NCBI RefSeq assembly: GCF_000739085.1
Contig: NZ_CP009110.1
Location: forward strand, 4,774,001 to 4,838,000
Origin: Amycolatopsis methanolica 239
Lineage (GTDB): Bacteria; Actinomycetota; Actinomycetes; Mycobacteriales; Pseudonocardiaceae
Direction of reading: 5' to 3'
Length of the DNA: 64,000 nucleotides
The position numbers were made by a program, and so were the translations under genes. Shown in pieces: positions 28,659 through 37,752 of this stretch. The notes under the pieces are model-generated. The model was not told where the DNA came from. It made no database searches and saw only the letters and a program-made list of their open reading frames with translations. How positions within the stretch are numbered: the first letter of the stretch is position 1; each line of letters starts with the position of its first letter.

Positions 28659-30284
28659 TCAGGGCGAAGTACGTCTGCCGCGGTTGCGGGCGACCCAGTC
28701 CTTGTAGTCAGCCTGCTGCGCCTTCCGGACGTCGTCCGGGTATCGGCGCCCCTCGGCCAGGACGTCCGAGACGCGGTCGATCGCGGCGGCGTCGCCGTCG
28801 GCGGACCAGAAGAACGACCCAGTTCGCCGGACCAGGACGTCAGCGACCGTCATGGCCATCTCGTGGTCGACGGCGTAGCGGATTTCAGCGTCGGTCAGGT
28901 CCGTACCAGCGATGCGTTCGTGCGTACCGGCGGCGGCGACGCGCCCGGCGTTACCGCCGTAGCGGCGCAGCCAGCGCTGCGCGAGGTCACCGGGAGCCGT
29001 CGCGACCGCCCGTTCGGCGCGGAATCGGTCGGCGGGATCGCCGCCGGCGATCGGGACGGTTCCCGTCGTGCTCGTGGGTACCGAACGGATCCCGTGGTCG
29101 CGACGCAGCTGCTCGATGGCGTGCTCGACGATCTGGCGCCCCATGATCCGTGCCGTGGTGAGCTTTCCTCCGGCCACGGTGATGAGACCGGTGGGTCCTT
29201 CGGTGATGGTGTGCTCGCGGGAGGCGTCGGAATTCGAGGTGCCGGGCGTTGGAGCGACGATCGGGCGGAGCCCGGCCCAGGTGGCGACGACGTGCTCCGG
29301 ACCGACGTTGGCATCGGGAAGGGTGTGGTTGGCGACCTCGAGCAGGTAGTCGATGTCCCGGTCATCGGCGACCACATCGGACGGTGAGCCGTGAAAGTCG
29401 GTGTCGGTGGTTCCGATGTAGACGTGGCGGCCGTCGGCCGTCGGAGTGGGCCAGACAACACGGTTGTCGGACGGTGAGCGCAGAAAAACCGCGGTTTGCA
29501 AAGGAAAGTCCTCTGTACGCAGGACAAGATGGACTCCCTTGGTCGGCCGCAGCGTCGGTTGGGTCACCGGGCGCTCGAGCCCGAGGACGCGGTCGACCCA
29601 CGGTCCCGCGGCGTTGACGACGGTACGGGCCCGTATCACGGTCTGTTCACCGGTGATCCGATCCGTGACTTCGGCGCCGGCGACGCGGCCGCGTTCGTGT
29701 ACCAGGCCGGTGGCCTCGCTGTGGTTGGCCAACAACGCTCCTGCGCGCCAGGCGGATTCCAGCACGTCGATGACCAGACGGGCGTCGTCGGTCATGGCGT
29801 CGTGGTAGAGCCCGCCCCCGGTGAGACCGTCCGGGTTCAGGTGCGGCTCGCGGCGTAGTACGGCATCGCGCCCGAGCATGCGGTGCCACCGTCGCAAGGG
29901 AGCTCGCGAGAAGGCGTCGTAGAACGTCAGCCCCAGGTTGAGCAATGCCTTGCCCTCGGGGTATCCGCGGTAGAGCAAGTAGAGGAAGGGCCGCAGGTCC
30001 GCCAGGTGCGGGGCGATGCGCATCATGACCTCGCGCTCGTGGACCGACTCGTGGACCATCCTGAACTGGTATGTCTGCAGGTAGCGCAGGCCGCCGTGGA
30101 TGAGTTTGGACGACCGTGAGGACGTGCCCGAGGCAAAGTCGTCGCGTTCGACGAGCACAGTGGACAGTCCGCGCAGGGCGGCGTCGCGTGCGGCGGACGC
30201 GCCCGTGATACCTCCTCCGATGATCAGGACGTCCGCCCGCGCGGGTAGGTCGGATGGGGCGAAACGCTTCACGACCGGATCCAT
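28659..30284 (-). CDS. glpD: FAD-dependent glycerol-3-phosphate dehydrogenase
   Basis: The 541-residue flavoprotein oxidises glycerol 3-phosphate to dihydroxyacetone phosphate and passes electrons to quinone at the membrane. It has the FAD Rossmann motif 'VLIIGGGITGASAARDAALRG' (in part), the family signature 'LIHGGLRYLQ' and 'GTSSRSSK', 'VNAAGPWVD' and 'GLITVAGGKLTTAR'. The C-terminal helical DAO_C domain is complete. The ATG at 30284 overlaps the end of glpK by 16 bases, so the two are translationally linked. With glpK and the upstream flavoprotein it forms a glycerol/G3P utilisation operon. Confidence 0.96.
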   Translation of the reverse strand: MDPVVKRFAPSDLPARADVLIIGGGITGASAARDAALRGLSTVLVERDDFASGTSSRSSKLIHGGLRYLQTYQFRMVHESVHEREVMMRIAPHLADLRPFLYLLYRGYPEGKALLNLGLTFYDAFSRAPLRRWHRMLGRDAVLRREPHLNPDGLTGGGLYHDAMTDDARLVIDVLESAWRAGALLANHSEATGLVHERGRVAGAEVTDRITGEQTVIRARTVVNAAGPWVDRVLGLERPVTQPTLRPTKGVHLVLRTEDFPLQTAVFLRSPSDNRVVWPTPTADGRHVYIGTTDTDFHGSPSDVVADDRDIDYLLEVANHTLPDANVGPEHVVATWAGLRPIVAPTPGTSNSDASREHTITEGPTGLITVAGGKLTTARIMGRQIVEHAIEQLRRDHGIRSVPTSTTGTVPIAGGDPADRFRAERAVATAPGDLAQRWLRRYGGNAGRVAAAGTHERIAGTDLTDAEIRYAVDHEMAMTVADVLVRRTGSFFWSADGDAAAIDRVSDVLAEGRRYPDDVRKAQQADYKDWVARNRGRRTSP

Positions 30285-31765
30285 CCTCTCGCTCGTTCGA
30301 CTGCCCGGCTCCATTCCTCGTGATGCGCCTTGCGGACGGCCGGGTCCATGGCGGGGGTGAACACGGCGTCGTCGGTGACCCCGCGGAAGCACTCCTCCGG
30401 GGTCTTCCAGACTCCGACGGCGAGCCCGGCGAGGTAGGCGGTGCCGATGGACGTCGCCTCGACGTCGGCCGGGCGGTGGATGGTCGCATCGAGCATGTCG
30501 GCCTGGAACTGCAGCAGGAAGTCGTTGGCCGAAGCTCCTCCGTCGGCCCGCAGGCTGGTGATCGGACGACCCGATTCGGTGGCCATCAGGTCGGTGAAGT
30601 CCTTGATGGAGTAGACGATCCCCTCCAGAGCGGCGCGGGCCAGGTGCTCCCGCGTCGTCCCCGGCGAGATCCCGATCAGCAGGCCACGCGCGGAGGAGTC
30701 CCAGGACGGTGCGGCCAGCCCGGTCAGCGCCGGGACGAAGTAGACGCCGCCGTTGTCCGCGACCCTGCCGGCGAGCTCCTGCGTCTCGGCCGCGGTCCGG
30801 AGCAGTCCGGCACCGTCGCGCAGCCATTGCACCGCCGCGCCGGTGACCGGCGCGTAGCCCTCCAGCCCGTAGGTGGTCACGCCCTCCCGCCGCCACGCGA
30901 TGATGGTCGACAGGCCGTGCTCGGAGATCACCGGCGTGGTGCCGGTATTGAGGTCGAGGAACGTCCCGGTGCCGTGGGTGGTCTTGGCCTCGCCCGGTTC
31001 CAGGCAGCCCTGGCCGAAGAGCGCGGCGGACTGGTCGGCGACGGCGGCCGCGATCGGAACCTCAGCACCGAGCACCTCGGCGCTGGTGGTCGCGATGACC
31101 CCGGAGTCGTCGACGACCTCGGGCAACACGGCGCGCGGGATCTCGAGCGCGTCGAGCCACTCGCCGTACCACTCGCCGGCCAGCAGGTCGTAGCACCCGG
31201 TCACCACGGCGTTGGAGGCGCTGATCACGTGGGCGGCGCCGCCGCTGAGCTTGTGGATCAACCACGAGTCGATCGTGCCGAAGGCCAGTTCACCGGCCTC
31301 GGCCCGGGCGCGCAGATCGGCGTCGTGGGCGAGCAACCAGTGCAGCGACAGGCACGAGTAGACCGGCGCGAGCGTCCAGCCGGTGCGGGCCTGGACCTTC
31401 TGTCCCCACTCGGGCGCGAGCCGGGCGGCCAGGCCCGCGGTGCGCAGATCCTGCCACACGATCGCCGGCGTGATCGCCTTTCCGGTGCCGCGGTCCCACA
31501 GCAGGCTCGTACCGCGCTGGTTGGTGATACCCACCGCGACCAAGGCGTCGGGAACCGTCCCGGCTTCGGTGAGTGCTTCGCCGATCCGTTCGAGGCTGCG
31601 CTGCCAGATCTCCTCGGCATCGTGCTCGACCCGGTCGGGCGCGGGATGATGCTGGGTGAACTCGCTGTAGGACGCACTCAGGCGCCGGCCTGCGCCATCA
31701 AAAACGAGTGCGCGGGTGCCGGTGGTGCCTTCGTCGATGACCAGCAGCCGGTCGTCGTTGCTCAT
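30269..31765 (-). CDS. glpK: Glycerol kinase
   Basis: The 498-residue FGGY kinase makes glycerol 3-phosphate. It shows 'LLVIDEGTTGTRALVFDG', 'VGITNQRGTSLLWDR', 'IVWQDLRT', 'GCLEPGEAKTTHGTGTFLDL' and 'LRADGGASANDFLLQFQADML' (in part). Where E. coli GlpK has 'MKNTYGTG' this one has 'KTTHGTG'. The His in the 'HAR'-type activation loop of Gram-positive PTS-regulated kinases was not found. GGGG upstream of the ATG at 31765 and the family N-terminus fix the start. It is the second gene of the operon, 19 bases after the AGPS-like gene. Confidence 0.95.
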   Translation of the reverse strand: MSNDDRLLVIDEGTTGTRALVFDGAGRRLSASYSEFTQHHPAPDRVEHDAEEIWQRSLERIGEALTEAGTVPDALVAVGITNQRGTSLLWDRGTGKAITPAIVWQDLRTAGLAARLAPEWGQKVQARTGWTLAPVYSCLSLHWLLAHDADLRARAEAGELAFGTIDSWLIHKLSGGAAHVISASNAVVTGCYDLLAGEWYGEWLDALEIPRAVLPEVVDDSGVIATTSAEVLGAEVPIAAAVADQSAALFGQGCLEPGEAKTTHGTGTFLDLNTGTTPVISEHGLSTIIAWRREGVTTYGLEGYAPVTGAAVQWLRDGAGLLRTAAETQELAGRVADNGGVYFVPALTGLAAPSWDSSARGLLIGISPGTTREHLARAALEGIVYSIKDFTDLMATESGRPITSLRADGGASANDFLLQFQADMLDATIHRPADVEATSIGTAYLAGLAVGVWKTPEECFRGVTDDAVFTPAMDPAVRKAHHEEWSRAVERARGWIRS

Positions 31766-31784
31766 CGGTGAGCCCCCTGTGGTG

Positions 31785-33182
31785 TCAGAGTCCGAGCTTG
31801 CCCGGGTTGAGCAGCCCGTCGGGGTCAAGCGCGTGCTTGAGCCGCCGCAGCACCCCGTGCGCCGCCCCCAGCGAGCGACGCGAGTACGGAGAGCGGGCCA
31901 GGCCGCCACCGTGATGGTGGGAAAGCTCGGCGCCGTGGTCGAGGCCGATCTGCATCGTGGTCGCCCAGATTTCGGCGAGCCGCGCGCTCGCCGCGGCGTC
32001 GTCGGCCACCTGACCGAGAAGGATCACGTACATCGACGTGCCCTGCGGATAGACGTGCGAGAAGTGCACCAGCACCTCGTCCGCGAGTGGCTCGAGCGCC
32101 TTGCGGATGGCGGCATAGAGGCCCTCGATATGCCGCCAGGTGTGGGCGACCTCGATGGTCTCGGCGAAGCCGCCGGGGGTGTCGAGGCGCTTCTCCACCG
32201 TGGAGAAGTCGAATCGCCGGTCCAGCCAGGCCTGCACGGGTTCCGGGCCGAGCTCGGTCGCGCCTCGTTCGGTGGCCATCGTCGTCAGCACCGTCATCTC
32301 GGCCGCTGCCACTTCGGGCTCACCTTCGGTGCCGACAAAGAGCACCGTCCCATCGAAGTCCGGATCGGCCATCGCGTGCCGTGCCTCGTCGGCGTCGTAG
32401 AGCCGCAGCAGGGACGGCCGCAGACCCCGCGCGGCCTGTTCACGCATGATCGCCAGCCCGGTCGTCACATCCGGGACGAGGAACGTCTGCAGATGCTGGG
32501 CGGCGGGTAGCGGGACGATCTTCAGGGTGACGCGGGTGATGACACCGAGGGTCCCCTCCGAGCCCAGGAACACCCGTCGCAGATCCGGCCCCATCGCCGC
32601 TCGCGGTGACGCGGTCAACTCGGCCACCTCGCCCCCGGCGAGAACCACCCGGTAGCCGACGACCAGGTCCTCGACCCCGCCGTAGCGCGACGAAAACTGG
32701 CCGGTGGCCAGAGTGGCGAGCCAGCCGCCGACCGAAGACCGGTACAGCGACTGCGGCGAGAACCGCATCGTCCAGCCGGCCTGGTTGAGAGCGTCCTCGA
32801 GCGCACCACCGTTCATCCCGGCCGGCGCAGTCACCGTCATGTCGACCTCGTCGACCTCGTGCGGCCCCGTCAGCCCGGACAGGTCGAGCACGATCCCGCC
32901 ACGGGTGGGCAGCGGCTGCCCGGTCACCGACGAGCCGAGCCCCCGCGTGGTGACCGGCACCCCGGTCTCCTCCGCGACCTCGAGAACCGCCACGACATCG
33001 GCCTCGGAGCCGGCCCGAATGACCACGTCACCCCGGTACGGATGCTGGTCCTGGCGCGCCCACTTGGTCGACACCGGCCAGGTGTCATGACTGGTGGCCG
33101 ACAGGACCGCGGGATCGGTCAGGACCTTCCCGGCCCCCACGGCCGCGGTGAGTTGACGGATGAGCAGCTCGGACTCGGACAC
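31785..33182 (-). CDS. FAD-binding oxidase, alkyldihydroxyacetonephosphate synthase-like
   Basis: The 465-residue protein has a VAO/PCMH-type FAD domain: 'VTTRGLGSSVTGQPLPTRGG', 'VGGWLATLATGQFSSRYG' and 'FLGSEGTLGVITRVTLKI'. The C-terminal cap has the alkyl-DHAP-synthase tract 'ELSHHHGGGLARSPY', including the triple His. AGPS exchanges the acyl group of acyl-DHAP for an alkyl group without net oxidation. Actinobacterial homologues near glpD/glpK have no settled function. The GTG at 33182 follows GGAAG. It is first in the glycerol operon and divergent from the YhfZ-like regulator. Confidence 0.88.
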   Translation of the reverse strand: MSESELLIRQLTAAVGAGKVLTDPAVLSATSHDTWPVSTKWARQDQHPYRGDVVIRAGSEADVVAVLEVAEETGVPVTTRGLGSSVTGQPLPTRGGIVLDLSGLTGPHEVDEVDMTVTAPAGMNGGALEDALNQAGWTMRFSPQSLYRSSVGGWLATLATGQFSSRYGGVEDLVVGYRVVLAGGEVAELTASPRAAMGPDLRRVFLGSEGTLGVITRVTLKIVPLPAAQHLQTFLVPDVTTGLAIMREQAARGLRPSLLRLYDADEARHAMADPDFDGTVLFVGTEGEPEVAAAEMTVLTTMATERGATELGPEPVQAWLDRRFDFSTVEKRLDTPGGFAETIEVAHTWRHIEGLYAAIRKALEPLADEVLVHFSHVYPQGTSMYVILLGQVADDAAASARLAEIWATTMQIGLDHGAELSHHHGGGLARSPYSRRSLGAAHGVLRRLKHALDPDGLLNPGKLGL

Positions 33183-33230
33183 GTTACTTCCCGGCGATCG
33201 ACGACAACTGGCATGCACCTCCCAGTAATA

Positions 33231-33244
33231 CTCCATTTTTGGAG
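33231..33244. promoter_or_regulatory. Inverted repeat between AGPS-like and YhfZ-like genes
   Basis: CTCCATTTTTGGAG has perfect 5-bp arms around a 4-base T spacer. It lies in the 121-base divergent gap and is a good operator candidate for the regulator at 33304. Confidence 0.5.
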
Positions 33245-33303
33245 CAATAGCCAGCCCGGGGTACCAGTAGAGTTCCTGACCATCGACAGTTGGGAGTGGG
33301 CAG

Positions 33304-34227
33304 GTGAACGACCGGATCCGCCCGGCCGCGTCGGATCGCCCGTTGCCGCGGGTGCTCCGGGCCGTCGTGATCGACGCGCTGCAACTGGGTGTCGGCGAGC
33401 GGCTTCCGACCAACGCGCACTACGCCCGGACGGTGGGCGGCACGGCGGGCACGATCCAGCGCGCGATGGCCACGCTGGCCGAGCAGGGAGCGGTCACCAC
33501 CACCTCGCACGGCGCGCGCGGTCGCGCTGTCGAGTCGATCGATCTCGGCCGGGCGTGGGCGCTGGCCGGCTTGCCCCCCGTTCGCCTGCTGCTGCCGCCC
33601 GGAGGTCCTGAGGAGGTCGAACTCCTCTCCGAGGCCCTGACCGACGACCTGACGGTGGCTGGAATTCCCCACACCGTCCGCCATCAGCGAGGCGGTTCCC
33701 GCCGGCTGGACAGCATCGCCGACGACCGGGCGGATGTCGCGGTCGTTTCCGCGGGTGTGCTCGAGGCGGCCGCCCGCCGGCTGGGCGACGTCCACGTCCG
33801 GCAGCTGGCACCGGGCACCTACTACGGCCGGGGCAGGCTGGTTTCGGTCCGCAGGGCCGCTGAGCTGGCTGTTGTCCCGCAACGGGTGGCGATCGACTGG
33901 GACTCGCCCGACCACGTCGCACTGACCGAGGCGTCCTATCCACGTGCGGCCGGCTACACCTACGTCGGCCACCGGTTCCCGGATGTGCCGGCCGCGGTCC
34001 TGCGCGGCGATGTCGACGCGGGGGTGTGGCATCGCAGTCACACACTGATCCCGCTGGACCTGGCGGGCTTGGCGTGTGTGCCACTTCCGGACCGCGCCGA
34101 GGTCGTCTGGTCGGAGATCTCCGCGGCAGCGCTCGTGGGCAGCGCACGCCGCCAGGAGCTGACCTCGGTGTTCCGCGCGATCCTGACCGATCCCCGATGG
34201 AACCCCGACACCCCCACTGGCAAGTAA
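33304..34227 (+). CDS. YhfZ-like GntR-type transcriptional regulator
   Basis: The 307-residue protein has a short GntR-like winged helix: 'LQLGVGERLPTNAHYARTVGG', with 'TIQRAMATLAEQGAVTTTSHG'. A periplasmic-binding-like effector part follows, with 'LLLPPGGPEEVELLSEALTDDL' in part, 'ADVAVVSAGVLEAAARRLG' and 'PGTYYGRGRLVSV'. This is the layout of the YhfZ family. The GTG at 33304 follows GGGAGTGGGCAG. Divergence from the glycerol operon suggests that it controls those genes. The ligand is unknown; in the YhfZ family the effector domain is thought to bind a small molecule. Confidence 0.78.
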   Translation: MNDRIRPAASDRPLPRVLRAVVIDALQLGVGERLPTNAHYARTVGGTAGTIQRAMATLAEQGAVTTTSHGARGRAVESIDLGRAWALAGLPPVRLLLPPGGPEEVELLSEALTDDLTVAGIPHTVRHQRGGSRRLDSIADDRADVAVVSAGVLEAAARRLGDVHVRQLAPGTYYGRGRLVSVRRAAELAVVPQRVAIDWDSPDHVALTEASYPRAAGYTYVGHRFPDVPAAVLRGDVDAGVWHRSHTLIPLDLAGLACVPLPDRAEVVWSEISAAALVGSARRQELTSVFRAILTDPRWNPDTPTGK

Positions 34228-34522
34228 CCGGGGATGCCGTGCGCGGCCTGCGAGACCGGCCGTCACCGATCGTCGGTCGGTCGGGAGTCCGCTGAGGTCG
34301 ACTTGATCGCCGGTCAGGAAAGGGCACACAGCGCCTGGCCGCAGGCCGAGGCAGACAATGCTGCCACGCCGGCTCACTACGTCACGCTGTTCTACCACTG
34401 CGAACAACGCTGACATCGCCTGGCCACGCATCGACCCGCCTCATCTTTTGACGGGAGCTCTGGAAGGACGGTTGGGATCCAGCATTTGTTGATCAATCAG
34501 CGTCACGAGTGATGCGAACGAG
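34228..34522. other. Intergenic stretch without recognisable gene
   Basis: Nothing could be supported in this stretch between the YhfZ-like regulator and the truncated monooxygenase. Confidence 0.3.
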
Positions 34523-34690
34523 TCAGTCAAGCACCTCGAAGTCGGCGACACTCCGCTCCGCCAGCTCGGGCAGGGCCTCGCCGAGGACGTAGGACCGCGA
34601 GGTCTCGGTCGCCCGGTGCTCTTCGTAATCGGAGGCGTCGGTGTACTTTTCGTACAGTACAAAGGTGTTCGCGAGGGACTGCACCCGGTT
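34523..34690 (-). pseudogene. C-terminal fragment of an ABM-domain quinol monooxygenase
   Basis: On the minus strand 'LANTFVLYEKYTDASDYEEH', then 'RSYVLGEALPELAERSVADF' and 'EVLD' before the stop, match the C-terminal half of antibiotic-biosynthesis-monooxygenase (YgiN-like) proteins. The N-terminal half, with the first ferredoxin-like repeat, has been replaced by sequence next to a transposase fragment. Confidence 0.75.
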
Positions 34691-34742
34691 TAATCGACTC
34701 CTGACCTGTGAGGATCTGCCTCGCGGTGGAAGGATGTCTGTC

Positions 34743-34853
34743 ATGCCGAAGCCTTATCCAGAGGAGTTCCGCCGCGACGTGGTCGCGGTCGCCCGCAAGG
34801 GCGAGGCCCCGTTGCCCCGGATCGCCCGGGACTTCGGGATTTCCGAAGGGTGA
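34743..34853 (+). pseudogene. IS3-family orfA fragment interrupted by another IS
   Basis: From ATG 34743, 'MPKPYPEEFRRDVVAVARKG' and 'LPRIARDFGISEG' are the first 36 residues of an IS3-type OrfA. The TGA that ends it (34851-34853) is the first triplet of the inserted IS3 element. The rest of the gene was not found on the far side. Confidence 0.75.
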
Positions 34854-36087
34854 ACCGTCACGGGTTGGGGACCGGCTTCGGTGTCAGACCATCGCCGGTT
34901 GGCGTGGCTGGTGTTGAGCGTAGTAGGCGTGTTCATACTCGACGGGGGTGAGGTAGCCCAGCCGGGAGTGGAGGCGGGCGTTGTTGTACCAGTCGACCCA
35001 TTCGATGACCGCGTATTCGACCATGGCGAGGGTTTTGAATGGTCCGTGCCGGTTGACGACCTCGGTTTTGAACAGTCCGATGATGGACTCGGCGAGCGCG
35101 TTGTCGTAGGCATCACCCACCGAGCCGATAGCCGCGGAGAGTCCTTGCACTGCAAGGGATTCGGTGAACGCGACTGATGTGTATTGCGAACCGGCATCGC
35201 TGTGGTGGATCAGGCCCGGCTCAACCGGATGCCCGTAGTGATCACGTCGCCAGATCGCCATGTTCAGCGCTTGGGAGACCAGCGCGGTGGTTTTCGTGTT
35301 CGCCGCGGTCCAGCCGACGATGGTGCGCGAGTACACGTCGAACACGAACGCCACGTAGGCCCATCCGGTCCAGGTCGAGACGTAGGTGAAGTCGGCGACC
35401 CAGGCCTGGTTCGGGGCCTGGGCGGTGAAGTCCCTGTTGAGCTGGTTACCGGCTCGCACGCCGTCCGCGGCGCGGATCGTGGTCCGCGGTGCCCGGCCTC
35501 TGGTCACTCCGTTGAGGCCGAGTTGGCGCATGATCCGGTCGAGGGGTGCACAACGCCACGTCATGTCCCTGGCGGCGCAGCCAGCGGGTCATCTTCCGCC
35601 GCCGTACATCGCCTCAGGCTTGCCTGCCACGCCACGCAGGGCGTTCTCCACACGCGCATCAGCGATGTCCCGGCTTGATGGCGACCGTCGACGGGCTTTG
35701 CGGTAGGTCCGGGGCGCGATCTGGATTGCGAAAAAAGCCGAGGCCAGCTTCAGGATCTCATTGGACTGCTTGAGCTCACGGTTCTCCCTGCGCAACCTGT
35801 CCAACTCGGCACGCTCAGCCGCCGCCAGCTCACCAGCGGCCCGCGCGCCCGGCCCGCCCCGCAGGGGCTGCTGCTTGAGCGCCTTCACGATCCACACCCG
35901 CAACGTCTCCGGATGCACATCCGCCCGCGGCCCGATCGCATGCGCAGCGGCATAGGCGGACCCCTACTCCTCCAGGTGATCAAGAGCCAGACGCAGGGCC
36001 TTCTCCCGAACCTCAGGCGGGTAACGCTTCGACATAGTGACCATCAATCCTCACGCAAGGAAGCGGCCCCCAACCCGTGACAGTTCA
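34851..36087 (-). mobile_element. Defective IS3-family insertion sequence
   Basis: The ends are imperfect inverted repeats: TGAACCGTCACGGGTTGGGG at 34851-34870 matches the reverse complement of the right end (36087 leftwards) with C-to-T at the sixth base. The matching extends about 27 bases. Length is 1237 bp, normal for IS3. No clear target duplication is visible. The transposase genes run on the minus strand and are mutated. Confidence 0.8.
34884..36035 (-). pseudogene. IS3-family transposase orfA/orfB with stop, deletion and frameshifts
   Basis: OrfA begins at ATG 36035 with 'MSKRYPPEVREKALRLALDH', then a TAG at 35964-35966 replaces the usual Tyr codon. It continues 'HPETLRVWIVKALKQQ' and 'LKQSNEILKLASAFFA', then joins directly to OrfB 'IQIAPRTYRKARRR'. 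About 30 residues of the OrfA/OrfB frameshift region are missing. Two further frameshifts fall near 35545-35595. The integrase core is readable: 'AWVADFTYVSTWTGWAYVAF', 'LIHHSDAGSQYTS' and 'NALAESIIGLFKTEVV' keep the DDE residues. It ends at 34884. Confidence 0.85.
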
Positions 36088-36206
36088 CTGAGCGGCACGC
36101 ACGCTCGCCTCATAGATTCGGTCGTCGGTCCGGACTGTCGCGGTGGGCCAGGATGCTGCGGAACCTGGAGCGGGGCCCGGTCCGGCCACGCAGCTTGCGG
36201 TGTTTC

Positions 36207-36221
36207 CCTCCGTGGCGGAGG
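36207..36221 (-). terminator. Short hairpin after Asp23 operon
   Basis: CCTCCG-TGG-CGGAGG forms a 6-bp stem 32 bases beyond the AmaP-like stop, a weak terminator candidate for the minus-strand operon. Confidence 0.4.
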
Positions 36222-36252
36222 TTCTGTACGAGTGACAGATAAGCGGGTTCTG

Positions 36253-36828
36253 TCACTGGAGCGAGCGTGTAGGGGTGGCGGATGCGAAGCGAACTTCGAG
36301 AGTGGTGGACAGGTTGTCGAGGTCGAGGGCCTGCCGCAGGCGGGGCAGTGCGGTTGTGGTGATTTCCTTGCGCAGGACGGTGATGTTGGTGTCCTGTTCA
36401 GCGGTGACGACGAGTGCGAGGGCGGCGTTGTCTCGTTCGCCTGCGAGTGTCGCGTGGGCGTCGTGCACGCTGGGGTAGCCGCGGATCTCCTCGGTGAGCG
36501 GGGCGACCGCGACGGCGGCGGGCAGTTCGGTGCGGCCGGTGTCAGGGTCGGATTCCAGGCGCCAGGTGCGGGATTTGGGTTTGTGGGCCAGCTGCGCGAG
36601 CAGCCATCGCAGCGCGAGCAGGCCGGCGAGGATCGCCCCAGCGACGGTGGCGTAGTACGCCCAGGTGGGCGGGGCGGCGGTGCCGGGCACGAGTGGCGCG
36701 TCGGGGTCGATCACGGTCAGCGCGCGGAAATGCGTGGCCAGGGTGAGGGAGCCGACGGCGATCAAGAGCAGGCCGAACAGTATGAGCAGGCTGCGGTTGA
36801 GGCGGGCGGGTCGGTTGAGGCTGGGCAT
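36253..36828 (-). CDS. AmaP-like Asp23 membrane-anchor protein
   Basis: The 191-residue protein has two N-terminal membrane helices ('LLILFGLLLIAVGSLTLATHF' in part, and 'YYATVAGAILAGLLALRWLL') followed by a cytoplasmic domain. This is the layout of alkaline-shock membrane-anchor proteins, which tether Asp23. Its ATG overlaps the preceding gene's TGA by one base (TGATG). As the last gene of the Asp23 group it probably localises the Asp23-domain proteins at the membrane under envelope stress (inference from the Staphylococcus system). Confidence 0.72.
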   Translation of the reverse strand: MPSLNRPARLNRSLLILFGLLLIAVGSLTLATHFRALTVIDPDAPLVPGTAAPPTWAYYATVAGAILAGLLALRWLLAQLAHKPKSRTWRLESDPDTGRTELPAAVAVAPLTEEIRGYPSVHDAHATLAGERDNAALALVVTAEQDTNITVLRKEITTTALPRLRQALDLDNLSTTLEVRFASATPTRSLQ

Positions 36829-37361
36829 CACCGGCTCCTCGGGGCCTTGACGACGACCTTGAGTTTCGGCGGCGTGGCGGGCTGGATCTGCTCGAGCCGC
36901 TCGGTCAGCGCGCTGCGGACCGCACCGTCGAGGCCGTCGGGCTTGGCGCGGTCGGTGCGCACGACGGCAGCCACCGTGCGGCGGTGAAGCTTCAGCTTCG
37001 CGTGGGCGACACCGTCCACTGTGGATGCCGCGGCCCGCAGCGTGCTGAGGTAGCTGCGTCGACACACGCCCGCGTCAACGTCGTCCGCGTTCGCTTTCAG
37101 GGGCAGGACGGTAAGCGCGCCGGGCAGGATCGCGGCCAGTAACAGGACCAGGCCCAGCACCGCGACGACCAAACCGGCGATCGCCACTGGAAGGTCGGTC
37201 CACTGCAGATCGTGCAGGGTGCGGGCAGCGGTGTCGTAGCTGAGCCACGGCTGCTCACCGAGCAGGGTCTGGATCGCGGAGACGGCGACGACGACCGCGG
37301 CGGCGAGCAGCGCCAGGGCGGTCAGTGCCGCGGGAACACTGCGGCGGGGTCGGCGTTTCAC
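36828..37361 (-). CDS. DUF6286-type membrane protein of Asp23 operon
   Basis: The 177-residue protein has two membrane helices near residues 10-35 and 58-85 ('LTALALLAAAVVVAVSAIQTL' in part; 'VAIAGLVVAVLGLVLLLAAIL' in part). A soluble C-terminal domain follows, with 'TLRAAASTVDGVAHAKLKL', resembling the Asp23-like 'V..V.GV..A.V' pattern. It overlaps its upstream neighbour by four bases (ATGA). Function is unknown beyond association with Asp23 operons. Confidence 0.7.
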   Translation of the reverse strand: MKRRPRRSVPAALTALALLAAAVVVAVSAIQTLLGEQPWLSYDTAARTLHDLQWTDLPVAIAGLVVAVLGLVLLLAAILPGALTVLPLKANADDVDAGVCRRSYLSTLRAAASTVDGVAHAKLKLHRRTVAAVVRTDRAKPDGLDGAVRSALTERLEQIQPATPPKLKVVVKAPRSR

Positions 37362-37744
37362 TGCACCCTCCTCGCGGTGGCGGTGTTGGTGTGCAGGGCG
37401 GAGACGGTGATGTCGACCCGGGTGACCGGCAGGCCGGTCAGCTCCGCCACGCGGCGCCGCAGGTGGCGGCGGGCGGCGTCTGTGGTGGCCGCGACCGAAC
37501 GCGGGTAGACGACCGACAAGCGCACCGCCAGGGTGGCGCAGCCGTTGGCGACGGTGGCGGTGACTTTCGCGGAGCGGTCGGGGTCCTCGCCGCCGGTTGC
37601 GATCCCGAGCACCCGTCCGGCGGCGCCGCCGACACCATCGACCTCGGTCACGGCCTCGGCCGCGATCCGCTCGACGGCGCGTTCGGCCACGGTGGTAATA
37701 CCACGGTCGTCGATGTCAGGCGTGGGTGCGGCTGTGGTGGTCAT
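37358..37744 (-). CDS. Asp23/Gls24-family protein
   Basis: The 128-residue protein carries an Asp23 fold signature: 'ITTVAERAVERIAAEAVTEVDGV' in part, 'KVTATVANGCATLAVRLSVVYP' in part, and 'RRRVAELTGLPVTRVDITV'. Members form cell-envelope-stress assemblies. It lies 8 bases after the DUF2273-like gene and overlaps the next by four bases. Confidence 0.82.
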   Translation of the reverse strand: MTTTAAPTPDIDDRGITTVAERAVERIAAEAVTEVDGVGGAAGRVLGIATGGEDPDRSAKVTATVANGCATLAVRLSVVYPRSVAATTDAARRHLRRRVAELTGLPVTRVDITVSALHTNTATARRVQ

Positions 37745-37752
37745 GGAGATGC

